This document shows, one piece after another, positions 38,015-46,116 of a DNA stretch of 64,000 nt. The notes under the pieces were generated by a model, which searched no databases, was not told the DNA's origin, and worked only from the letters and a program-made list of their open reading frames with translations. A program made the translations under genes and the position numbers. The stretch is from a bacterium (GTDB taxonomy: Bacteria; Planctomycetota; Planctomycetia; Planctomycetales; Planctomycetaceae). The stretch spans positions 62,001-126,000 of the forward strand of contig WGMU01000018.1 of assembly GCA_016124895.1 (NCBI GenBank), in the 5' to 3' direction. How positions within the stretch are numbered: the stretch's first letter is position 1; every line of letters starts with the position of its first letter.

Positions 38015-38047
38015 AAAAGCCCCGCGGGAGGAAATCCCGCGGGGCTT
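38015..38047. terminator. Bidirectional rho-independent terminator between convergent genes
   Basis: A perfect 14-base stem (AAAGCCCCGCGGGA at 38015-38028, complement at 38034-38047) with a 5-base loop. It has a T-run ending on the plus strand (CTTTCTG) and five A before it, so a T-run on the minus strand. It serves the MetE-like gene (+) and the STAS-like gene (-). Confidence 0.92.
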
Positions 38048-38075
38048 TCTGCGTCTCCGGACCTTGAGTGCCGGA

Positions 38076-38555
38076 TCATGTTCGCACGTAATCCAGTTCA
38101 CGGTTGCCGTTAAGACTGCTTCGCTGCGGCTCGACTGCCTGCGATGCTCTGAGCGGCAGGTCGCCTGCCAGCCACGGTGCCGAGGCCGAAGCGTTGGCCG
38201 GAACAGTCGACCGCGAGGTCTGGCCGCGCTGCTTGAGTTCGTATGTGCCCGGTTCCACTTCCTCAAAGAATTCGCGGAACCAGAGCATCTCTTTAACGTG
38301 CGGCTGCGGAGTTGAAAGCTGAACGGCGATGCCACGTTCGCGATAGTCGTACAGCATCCCGAAAAAGCCACTGGGGATGTACTTGACGAACGTCATATCA
38401 ACGCCGATTGCTGTCTGCTTTTCGGTCTCGACCAGACGCGACAGCGTTTCGCGGAGCAGAGCCAGATCTGCTCCGTCCCAGATTTCCATATCGCCCATCA
38501 CAATGAAGTGATAGCCATTGCGGATATCGATCGAGTTTCGCTTCTTCCGTGCCAT
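38076..38555 (-). CDS. STAS-like (anti-sigma factor antagonist-like) protein
   Basis: Protein of 159 residues from the ATG at 38555, which has GGGAGAAA upstream; earlier codons in frame are unlikely to be coding. The core resembles a STAS domain: IGVDMTFVKYIPSGFFGMLYD followed by ERGIAVQLSTPQPHVKEMLWF, with Ser in IPSGFFG at the position usually phosphorylated. The C-terminal about 50 residues are low-complexity. STAS proteins of this kind act in partner-switching with an anti-sigma kinase. None is adjacent, although a histidine kinase gene lies 2 kb away. Role inferred only. Confidence 0.7.
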   Translation of the reverse strand: MARKKRNSIDIRNGYHFIVMGDMEIWDGADLALLRETLSRLVETEKQTAIGVDMTFVKYIPSGFFGMLYDYRERGIAVQLSTPQPHVKEMLWFREFFEEVEPGTYELKQRGQTSRSTVPANASASAPWLAGDLPLRASQAVEPQRSSLNGNRELDYVRT

Positions 38556-39111
38556 TACGAGTTTCTCCCGTCGTTCGTCAGGTTGGCGGCGATGTCTGAG
38601 CTGGATGATCAGAGACAGCAAAGACGATACCGGATCATCCGAGCAGTCTTGGGATTTTCCCTAAACTCTGATCCTGTAAACTGTTCCGAAACTTCGAGGT
38701 CGCCGGCAGCCTGGACTCAATCACTTCTGGATGTTGCAATCTGACAACGCCCTGTTGAACCGAGTTCCCTTTGATCAACGAATTCTTCCCAAAGCAGTCA
38801 ACTCTTCTTTCTCCTGTTACGTGACTTTTTTGAGAATTGCTGGAGTCGAGCCATCCCCGAACTTGACTCTCGGTGTCGAGAACGGCGATCCGACGGCGTT
38901 CGGGCCATCTGCTGCACACAGATGGCGAAGCGAGATCCTGGCCGTTCAACGCGCTTTGAGGACGCGTCGCTGTCAGCGCGAAGAATTGGCGCGGCGCCAT
39001 CGCGGAGCGACGCTGAATGAGCAACGTGAAAAAAGCCGCAGAATGAGATCATTTACACGTGCAGAATTCTGCACGGCCAAACAGTCTCGGTGGGACGGCC
39101 GATCGCCAGCG
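38556..39111. other. Intergenic region, no gene found
   Basis: 556 bases between two leftward genes. The frames here give products without a recognisable domain or ribosome binding site. No strong hairpin or repeat was found. It presumably carries the STAS-like gene promoter. Confidence 0.35.
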
Positions 39112-40347
39112 TCAGGCAGCGTCAGCGGAGTGGTCGTCCGCACTGGCCGACGGATTCTGCGCCGTGACGTCACTCAGGAGTCTGACAACCGCTGCCGGCA
39201 GATCGAGCAATCGCAGTTCGGCTTCAAACGGCAGCAGGAGCTGGCAAAGTTCCGGCAGGATCGCCTGGTAGTCTTCGTCACAGATTCCGTCCATCACTTC
39301 GAGGGCTTCGTCCCAGTCCTCGGATTCCTGAGACGAGAGAACACTGGCGAGCAGTTTCAACCGAACTCGCAGTGCCTGAGTGCCTGCCTGGTCGGCTGGC
39401 GTTGCATTTTCAACCGCGGTCTTCAACTTTTGCGCACGTTGCGCGACGTCGTCGCAGTCTTCCGGTTCGGCGGGATCGGAGATTCGCATAAAACGGCTGA
39501 TGTAGAACCGGTCGCGGCTCGCCCGGTTCCGCAGCCAGTGATACGTCTGCTGCTGGTCGGAGTCTGCGTGCGTTTCAACCTGAGCGACAGCGCAGCGCAC
39601 TGCGGACTGAGCTTCCGCGACGAGCAGGACGGCCTCCATAAACTGTTCGGCGTTGCCGCATTCCATAACGGTGCAGATCGTTTCGAGCGTATCTGCCAGC
39701 GTATCGAAGCAGTCGGCCACCAGCAGATAATCGTCAGCCCGTGTCCACGTATCGTTGCGCGGTTGATTCATCCACAGAAAGCAGTTTGGCAGCGATTTTG
39801 CCTGCTCGATGATTTCTGCATCGACGGGACGAATCTCTTCAGCAAAGTCGGCACCATCGCGGAGCTGTTCGTCGCGTTCGACCGCCCAGCGTGTTCCTTC
39901 GGCCTTCAGACGACAGCGTTTGATGATGAGCGGCAGATCGCCATCGCTGACATCGGAGTAACGTGGCTTGAGATCGCGGTCACCAGCGTCCCCATCAACG
40001 TCAAAGTCCGACCGAAGTACGTCGTCGTCAGCCAGCGACTGGCCTGAGTGCCGTGGGCCAGCACTGCCGGATCTCAAACGGTCGCCGGTCGTTCCTCCAC
40101 TCCCGCCTGGCAGAAAAGCGGCTCGACTGCGCGGAGATGCTGCGTTCGGCAGACTCGACCCCGACGTTGAACTCGCGACGTGGAGCGCAACGTCGTGTAA
40201 GGCTGATCGCAATTGCGGATCGTCCGCCGACCAGCGGACCCGTTCCTGGGCAAGAATCTCCAGAGCACCGATCAGGGCGTCGGAATCAACGGGGCGTTTG
40301 CTTCCAGACGGCTGAGCGACCGAATCCGTACGGTGAAGTTGACCCAT
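39112..40347 (-). CDS. Protein of unknown function, helical
   Basis: Protein of 411 residues. The ATG at 40347 has AGGAACTCAAGG just upstream. Residues 1-125 are low-complexity and polar. Residues about 130-410 look alpha-helical, with many acidic and Leu residues (ADDYLLVADCFDTLADTLET, EALEVMDGICDEDYQAILPE). There is no signal peptide, transmembrane segment or motif I recognise. An overlapping frame on the plus strand is of similar length but Arg/Cys-rich and unlike a protein. It lies 131 bases downstream of the histidine kinase gene on the same strand and could be co-expressed. Function unknown. Confidence 0.6.
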   Translation of the reverse strand: MGQLHRTDSVAQPSGSKRPVDSDALIGALEILAQERVRWSADDPQLRSALHDVALHVASSTSGSSLPNAASPRSRAAFLPGGSGGTTGDRLRSGSAGPRHSGQSLADDDVLRSDFDVDGDAGDRDLKPRYSDVSDGDLPLIIKRCRLKAEGTRWAVERDEQLRDGADFAEEIRPVDAEIIEQAKSLPNCFLWMNQPRNDTWTRADDYLLVADCFDTLADTLETICTVMECGNAEQFMEAVLLVAEAQSAVRCAVAQVETHADSDQQQTYHWLRNRASRDRFYISRFMRISDPAEPEDCDDVAQRAQKLKTAVENATPADQAGTQALRVRLKLLASVLSSQESEDWDEALEVMDGICDEDYQAILPELCQLLLPFEAELRLLDLPAAVVRLLSDVTAQNPSASADDHSADAA

Positions 40348-40421
40348 CCTTGAGTTCCTTTGGTCCGGGACTGCTGCCGGAGCAGAATGGTGAGCGGCCT
40401 CGTTCAGCTCAATCCGTGCTG

Positions 40422-40448
40422 CGAAGGCCGGCCTTCGGAAATCCGAAG
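40422..40448. other. Short palindromes between histidine kinase and unknown gene
   Basis: A perfect 16-base palindrome, CGAAGGCCGGCCTTCG, at 40422-40437 overlaps a 7-base stem (CTTCGGA/TCCGAAG) at 40433-40448. It could be a regulatory site or a weak terminator after the histidine kinase gene, but there is no T-run. Confidence 0.35.
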
Positions 40449-40478
40449 ACGGAAATTTACTGACGCTCTGGGTAGCTC

Positions 40479-42398
40479 TTAGCTGGAATTCTCAGGCTGT
40501 TTCTCTGATTCGTTCGTGCCTGCATCTGAAGCAGAATCAGCATCCTCTGTCTCAGACTCGGCTGGCTTCGGCGCATCAGGTAACGAGGCCGGAGATTTCA
40601 AATCCACTGACCGGAATCGGTTCAATCCGACCAGTCTCGATGTCGCTTCCTCATCGGCTGATTCCGCGGTGTCGAGAACGAGCGGGAAGGTTACGGTAAA
40701 AGTGCTTCCTTTGCCAAACTCGCTTTGCAGAGTGACGTCTCCGCCCAGCAGCTTGCTGATCTCTTTGACGATGGACAGCCCCAACCCAGTGCCTTCGTAT
40801 TTCCTCGTGAGCGTATCTGTCTGGCCGGGCTGCCCCCTTCCCTGGCGGAATTTCTCGAAGATTCGCTCCTGTTCGTCGAGAGGAATTCCAATTCCGTTGT
40901 CCTCGACGGTCAAAACACAGCGATCGTCCTGGGTTGCGGCTGAAACACGGACCCGGCCTCCTTCCGGTGTAAATTTGATTGCATTCGAGAGGAGGTTGTT
41001 CAGGACCTGCTGCAGTTTGCCAGGATCCTGAAACAGTGTCGGCATCGCCTTGTCGACTGACCACGTCAATGCAATGTTTCGCCGTTCCGCCATTTGAGCC
41101 ATTGTTGCGACGTGCCGCTCGATCAGTTCCGCCATGCTGAACTCGGCCGGGTGCAACTCCATTTTGCCGCTCTCGATCTTGGCCAGATCGAGAATGTCAT
41201 TGATCATCGCCATCAGGTTGCGACCGGATGACTGGATATTGGCGACGTAGCGCTGCTGCTTTTCGTTGAGATTCGGTGCGGTCCCCAGGACGTCACTGAA
41301 TCCCAGAATGCTGTTCAGCGGTGTTCGCAATTCGTGGCTCATCGTCGCGAGGAACTCATCCTTGACGTTGTTCATTTCGTACAACTGCAGATTGACGTTG
41401 GCCAGTTCGTCGACTTTGCCGTCGAGGTCCGCGTTCACCTCTCGGAGTTCGTCCTGAACGGTCACCATGTGCCGCAGCATGCGATTGAATGCGTGGCTGA
41501 GTTCCTCAAATTCGTCACCCGTGCGGATGTCGGCCCGCATTTCGAGGTTGCCGTGCGCGATCGCGTCACTGACGCGTTTGAGATGCAGCACGGGCTTTGT
41601 GATCACGTAGCGCACGACGAGATAGATAGCCAGAATCGCGAGGACGACTTTCACGAACTCTGCGGTGATGACAAACGCGTTCGAGGCGTGCAGATTTTCC
41701 TCAACAGCTTCCAGCGGCAGGCGAATTCCAGCCATCGCCATCATTTCACCGTCGGCCTCCTCGTGACACTCAACGCACGATTTGCTGGCGCGAATCGCGC
41801 GGAAGTAACGGTACTCGCCAGCGTCGCGGTCAATGACGATGTGCTCGTCGACCTCACCAGAACTCAGTACGCGCAGAGCGTCATGAGCGACCGCATCGCC
41901 GGGACGCTCTGAAGCTGAGGCTGTCGTCCAGTTTGCTCGCACCAGTTCGAATTTGAACTCCTGCAGTCGTTCAGGCTGAAGGACTGAGTTCAGATTCTCG
42001 ATGCGTTTGAGTTCGTCTCGTAAGACTTCCCGGACACTTGCTGCGACAGGATCACTGGTGCCGGCGGCCGTCTGTGGCGCATCTGGCGTGGTTTCGTCGG
42101 CTGGCGGATTTGCCGTGGGTTTCGCGGGGTCAGGCGCGGCGGCCTCTCTATCTCCTGCTGACTGGTCAAGCTTCGCGTTTTCTCGCGCGTACCACTCCCA
42201 GTGAAGCTGCTGAATCATCGGGGCAATCATCAACTGGGATGTCGTCCGGTTCTGGTCGCTGACCAGCAGACGGGTCTGCCACCAGTAAAGCCAGAAGGTG
42301 ACCAGAGCAAGCACGCTGAGACCGAACCCGAACAGTACGAGGCATTTCACCTCGAAGTTCGTTTCACCCAGCAGTCGTTTCAGCGTGCGATAAGACAT
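40479..42398 (-). CDS. Membrane sensor histidine kinase with DUF3365-like c-heme sensor domain
   Basis: Protein of 639 residues. Transmembrane helix 1 (about 18-40, CLVLFGFGLSVLALVTFWLY) and helix 2 (about 243-268) flank a periplasmic domain of about 200 residues. That domain resembles DUF3365/Tll0287 and has a c-type heme motif, SCVECHEE, near residue 208. A HAMP linker follows (ITKPVLHLKRVSDAIAHGNL). HisKA carries the phospho-accepting His355 in TMSHELRTPLNS. HATPase_c has an N box (LLSNAIKFTPEGG), DNGIGI and GTGLGLSIVKEI. The tail is acidic. The heme suggests sensing of redox state or of a gas such as NO or O2. No response regulator is adjacent. It is divergent from rpsT. Confidence 0.93.
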   Translation of the reverse strand: MSYRTLKRLLGETNFEVKCLVLFGFGLSVLALVTFWLYWWQTRLLVSDQNRTTSQLMIAPMIQQLHWEWYARENAKLDQSAGDREAAAPDPAKPTANPPADETTPDAPQTAAGTSDPVAASVREVLRDELKRIENLNSVLQPERLQEFKFELVRANWTTASASERPGDAVAHDALRVLSSGEVDEHIVIDRDAGEYRYFRAIRASKSCVECHEEADGEMMAMAGIRLPLEAVEENLHASNAFVITAEFVKVVLAILAIYLVVRYVITKPVLHLKRVSDAIAHGNLEMRADIRTGDEFEELSHAFNRMLRHMVTVQDELREVNADLDGKVDELANVNLQLYEMNNVKDEFLATMSHELRTPLNSILGFSDVLGTAPNLNEKQQRYVANIQSSGRNLMAMINDILDLAKIESGKMELHPAEFSMAELIERHVATMAQMAERRNIALTWSVDKAMPTLFQDPGKLQQVLNNLLSNAIKFTPEGGRVRVSAATQDDRCVLTVEDNGIGIPLDEQERIFEKFRQGRGQPGQTDTLTRKYEGTGLGLSIVKEISKLLGGDVTLQSEFGKGSTFTVTFPLVLDTAESADEEATSRLVGLNRFRSVDLKSPASLPDAPKPAESETEDADSASDAGTNESEKQPENSS

Positions 42399-42651
42399 AA
42401 GCTCAGCCTGAAACGGCAGAAATCAGCCGATTCGCGATCATAGTGGCCTGGCGGCAGTTGCGGGAACGCGATTCGCCGGACTCCGCCAGCCATACCCGCC
42501 AGCGTACGATTCGATTCCCATGGATCCGTTTTCCAGTCGCTGGAATGCCGCGGAAGCAGTCAGTAGACTTCGTGGCTTCCCGTGGAGCAGGTACGGGAGT
42601 TCCGTTCAGTTTCCTGCCAGTCGATTCCGAGTCAGCGAAGTCGAAATTCCC

Positions 42652-42927
42652 ATGCCGCACACAAAAGCCGCCAAAAAGGCGCTGCGTCAGAGCCACAAGC
42701 GTCGTCTGCAAAACCGCACTCAGCGTTCCGCGCTGCGTACGCTCATTAAGCGCTATATCACCACGGTCGAAGACGCCGAAGTTTCCGCTGACGACAAACG
42801 CAGCCTGCTGAGTCTCGTCTCGAAGAAGCTCGACCAGTCGGCCGCGAAAAACCTGATTCACAGGAATGTCGCCTCACGAACAAAGTCGCGACTGGCCCAG
42901 CGTTTAAACAAGGCCACACAGGGCTGA
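42652..42927 (+). CDS. rpsT: 30S ribosomal protein S20
   Basis: Protein of 91 residues, the usual S20 length. It starts MPHTKAAKKALRQSHKRRLQ, the characteristic basic N-terminal helix, and ends with HRNVASRTKSRLAQRLNK. It binds 16S rRNA early in 30S assembly. Start at 42652 is fixed by the family alignment; the longer open frame upstream is not conserved S20 sequence. A terminator follows at 42985, so it is monocistronic. Confidence 0.97.
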   Translation: MPHTKAAKKALRQSHKRRLQNRTQRSALRTLIKRYITTVEDAEVSADDKRSLLSLVSKKLDQSAAKNLIHRNVASRTKSRLAQRLNKATQG

Positions 42928-42984
42928 TCTCCACAGGGCGGTTTTCGGGGAGTAACTCCGTCCGCCGCCATGGATTGAAAACAG

Positions 42985-43021
42985 AAACCGGTGTCCGCTC
43001 GCAGTGAGACGCCGGTTTTTT
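42985..43021 (+). terminator. Rho-independent terminator after rpsT
   Basis: Eleven-base stem (AAACCGGTGTC at 42985-42995 with GACGCCGGTTT at 43008-43018, one G-T pair), 12-base loop, then a T-run that continues to 43021. Confidence 0.88.
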
Positions 43022-43231
43022 GCTGCGCCGAGCCCTGCAACTCACGGTTCGTCACCGCAGTAAATGACACTCGCTGCATTTCAGCCAAACCTGCATTTCA
43101 GACGGCTCGTCACAACGAATCGGAACGTCGGTCGCGTTACGGATTGACTCCGATTCGGTCCTCGGACCTCAATGCTCAGTTCGTCCGGACTCGGACGAAT
43201 GAAACGCGTTGCAGCTCTGCCTGAGGCCGAC

Positions 43232-44428
43232 ATGAAGAGCCAGAATGTCAGTTACATCCCCGCCGTGGACCACCTGCGCGGCATCGCCGCCCTGCTGGTC
43301 GTCTTTTATCACGGCACGCAGCTTATCGGCCATCAGTTGCTGGGGCAGCCGAATATCCCACTGCAGCGCTGGCACGTCACCGACAATCCGTTCCTGTCGG
43401 TGATTCTCGAAGGACATACGGCAGTCGCTCTGTTCTTCGTCCTGAGCGGATTTATCTTCGCATTTGGTAATCGCGACCGGCGTCTGCAGTGGGTTCCGTT
43501 TATCCGCAACCGATTCCTGCGAATCGCTCCACTGATGATTGCACTGCTGATGCTGGGCGCCGCGGCCTTTCCGGACCGCTTCAGCCTGGCAGGATTTACG
43601 CAGCACCTGATGCTGAGTTCCAACGCCAAAGGAGCCAGCAATTTCGGTCCACTGACGTCGATGTTCTGGACGATCTCCGTCGAGTTTCAGTTTTACCTGA
43701 TCTTCCCGTTCCTGCTGTACTTTGCGCAGAAGCGAGGCGCTGCATATCTCCGCCAGATGATCGTTCTGGTGGTTGCACTGAAAATTGTCGCGGGGCTGAC
43801 GGGCGGGAACATTCGCGACATGACGTACTGGTCACTTGCCGGCCGGCTGGATCAGTTTTTCTTTGGAATGCTGCTCGGCCTGTCGTATCGGCCCGGAGTG
43901 GTTCGCCTGGCAATCGGCCGGACGGTGCTACTGGCGATCAGCGCGACTGTCGTGATGGCAACTCTGTATTTCTTCCACGCGAAGCTGGGCGGCTGGGCGT
44001 CCGAAACCTGGCTGAAACTCTTCTGGCCGACTGTCGAAGCCGCCTGCTGGGCGTTGTTCGTCTTTGCCTGGCTTGAGTGGGCTCGCGGCATGAACGAGTC
44101 CATTTCCCGATTGCTGTGCGGACTCGGAGCGGTCAGCTATTCGGTCTATCTGCTGCACTTCGCAGTCATTGACATCATCCTGCGCAAGAAGCTGTTCATC
44201 GAGTGCGACAGTGTGCTGCAGACAGCGTTCGCGACGGTTGCCGTTTACGTCGTGCCGGCGACGGTCGGCCTCTCGGCTCTGACATTTCGCTTGATCGAAG
44301 AGCCGTTTCTGGAACTCCGCGTGCGCTATTCTCCGCAGCCGCAGAAAGAACTACAGACCGAGGCGATCGAAGAAGTGCCCGCCGAAGAGTCGGCCGCTCG
44401 ACAGCACGCCGAGCCTGCACTGACCTGA
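43232..44428 (+). CDS. Acyltransferase 3 family membrane protein (OafA/YrhL-like)
   Basis: Protein of 398 residues with about ten hydrophobic segments. The ATG at 43232 has GAGG about seven bases upstream and begins right before the family's first block, IPAVDHLRGIAALLVVFYHG (catalytic His in FYHG). Further acyltransferase 3 blocks are AVALFFVLSGFIFAFG, RNRFLRIAPLM, FWTISVEFQFYLIFP and the C-terminal AVSYSVYLLHFAVI. These enzymes O-acetylate or succinylate sugars of cell-surface polysaccharides. The acceptor is unknown, and no glycan cluster is adjacent. It is convergent with the STN-repeat gene. Confidence 0.93.
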   Translation: MKSQNVSYIPAVDHLRGIAALLVVFYHGTQLIGHQLLGQPNIPLQRWHVTDNPFLSVILEGHTAVALFFVLSGFIFAFGNRDRRLQWVPFIRNRFLRIAPLMIALLMLGAAAFPDRFSLAGFTQHLMLSSNAKGASNFGPLTSMFWTISVEFQFYLIFPFLLYFAQKRGAAYLRQMIVLVVALKIVAGLTGGNIRDMTYWSLAGRLDQFFFGMLLGLSYRPGVVRLAIGRTVLLAISATVVMATLYFFHAKLGGWASETWLKLFWPTVEAACWALFVFAWLEWARGMNESISRLLCGLGAVSYSVYLLHFAVIDIILRKKLFIECDSVLQTAFATVAVYVVPATVGLSALTFRLIEEPFLELRVRYSPQPQKELQTEAIEEVPAEESAARQHAEPALT

Positions 44429-44476
44429 TGAAACCCGCACAGCCACCACCTGAAATGCATGCCAGGCAGCAGCGAG

Positions 44477-46003
44477 TCACCACACAGCCAGCAATCGCTG
44501 CAGCGCCCGATGAGCGAAGTCCGTTTGCGTGACAACGAGCAGGCCATTTTCGCTCAGAGTCACACGCCCGCCGGTGCCATCAATCTCTTCCCATTGGGCG
44601 CCCGCCATTGATTGCACAGCGTCGATGATGGCTTCCGGATCGACGTTCGGCTTGAGAATTCGTTTGACGTCATAGACGGCGATTGGCAGGCGAGTCGGAT
44701 CGTTGGCGACATCGACCGTCGTCACAGTCGGCAGGCCATCCCGCAGGATCAGCGTCAGATCGAGCAGATCAAGCGCCAGACCGATGTGGGTTTCCAGCGG
44801 AACGGAGTCCAGGGCCTGCATCGTGAGCGGTTCGTCAATCGTCAGACCGCTTTCTTCAATCGCGTCCTGATCGAGCAGAAAAGGCACTCCTGTTTTCTGC
44901 GAAATGGAATCAAGAAAATCCTGCAACGGCATATCCGGGGGATAATTCGCCGACCACGGAGTTCTCAGCAGCTTCGACAGGCTCGCACGCTCGGGAGCGT
45001 ATTCGACCCAGGGTGAGCCACCCGGCTGTACCAGTTTCAGCAGCAGACTGCGTATCTCACGGTGTGCCTGATAGCTCTGACTGACGACCAGCACGCCCGC
45101 GATGTAAGTGAAATTGCCGCCGTTCCCGTCGAGTTCTTCCCACATCGAATTCGTATTGCCCGTGAGAATCCAGGCGATTGTGTCGGGAGTGATGCCCGAA
45201 CGCAGCAGCGGAACAACGTTGTAAGACCGCGAAAACATCCGCCTGGGATCGCGTTCGACGTCGATCGTCGTTACGACGATGACTCCACCTTTCACGTACC
45301 AGGTGAGATCAAGTTCCTCCAACATCACATTCAGCGTCTGAGCGAGCGTCAGTTGATGCGGCCAGCCGGACGACGCTTGCTTACCTGCCGTTTGTTGCTG
45401 AAGTCCGAGCACCGGAACATTCAGGGGCTCATCGGCCGTCAGGCCAAATTCCTCAATCGCCACGCGGTCGAGCACAATCGACACGTGCTGCTGCCGAGCC
45501 AGTTCCTGCAGTGCGTCGTTCAGTGGGCAATCCGGAGGAAAACGGATCGCTGCCACTTTCGACAGTTGCGGCAGCGACACATCATCCGGTTGCGGGTCCA
45601 GCAGCAGCCGCAGAGAGTCGGTCGACTTGGCTGCAGTCTCGGCGACCTGACCCGCCGTGGGCATCCCTCTCGAATCGCGCGAGGCAGACCAGTTGGACAT
45701 CGCGAACGTCGCGACAGCGAGCAGGATGACGCTGACCGAAACAAGCGTTGAGCCGATGACCCAGCGGCGAATGAGCATCTGAGAGACTTGTGTCAGATTC
45801 ACGGCAAGCCCGGAGGCATCGCCGAATTCGCTGTTGGCCTGTTTGATCGCGTCGCTCCGCGGTTTGCCCGACCGTGCGAGTTCCTCGACACGACGCTCGA
45901 TCTGGTTCCGCAATTCCGCAGAGATCGTAGCCGACTGCGTCGGAGTCAGTTTCAGCATCCGACAAAGCGCCGACAGGCGAGCTTCAAAGTCGTTTTCCGA
46001 CAT
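44477..46003 (-). CDS. Membrane protein: HAAS-like prefix domain plus STN/secretin-N-like repeats (smaller paralogue)
   Basis: Protein of 508 residues, paralogous to the product of 46117-48207. Residues 1-75 form a helical prefix domain (ELRNQIERRVEELARSGKPR, then ANSEFGDASGLAVNLTQVSQ) like the HAAS/permease-prefix domains that accompany PadR regulators. One transmembrane helix lies at about 78-102. The exported part contains two modules of about 180 residues. Each has a short STN-like segment (FPPDCPLNDALQELARQQHV, VSIVLDRVAIEEFGL) followed by TLAQTLNVMLEELDLTWYVK and VITVVTTIDV-like strands. It lacks the Gly-rich tail of its paralogue. Function unknown; PadR control is inferred from order and strand. 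Confidence 0.75.
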   Translation of the reverse strand: MSENDFEARLSALCRMLKLTPTQSATISAELRNQIERRVEELARSGKPRSDAIKQANSEFGDASGLAVNLTQVSQMLIRRWVIGSTLVSVSVILLAVATFAMSNWSASRDSRGMPTAGQVAETAAKSTDSLRLLLDPQPDDVSLPQLSKVAAIRFPPDCPLNDALQELARQQHVSIVLDRVAIEEFGLTADEPLNVPVLGLQQQTAGKQASSGWPHQLTLAQTLNVMLEELDLTWYVKGGVIVVTTIDVERDPRRMFSRSYNVVPLLRSGITPDTIAWILTGNTNSMWEELDGNGGNFTYIAGVLVVSQSYQAHREIRSLLLKLVQPGGSPWVEYAPERASLSKLLRTPWSANYPPDMPLQDFLDSISQKTGVPFLLDQDAIEESGLTIDEPLTMQALDSVPLETHIGLALDLLDLTLILRDGLPTVTTVDVANDPTRLPIAVYDVKRILKPNVDPEAIIDAVQSMAGAQWEEIDGTGGRVTLSENGLLVVTQTDFAHRALQRLLAVW

Positions 46004-46116
46004 TTTCCGCCCTGTTTACAGGTTGACGTCGACGCAATCCGGCTTCGCCTGTGAAGCCCTGAGACTCAGTCATTCTGACGGCCTCTTCCTGGACATCACC
46101 AGCTTGAAAGTCGAGA

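Noticed and set aside
36905-38371. 488-codon open frame on the minus strand
   Set aside because: Antisense to the MetE-like gene and crosses a strong bidirectional terminator; no domain.
38731-40047. 438-codon open frame on the plus strand
   Set aside because: Antisense to the helical protein at 39112-40347, which has a ribosome binding site and better protein-like composition; the plus frame is Arg/Cys-rich with no domain.
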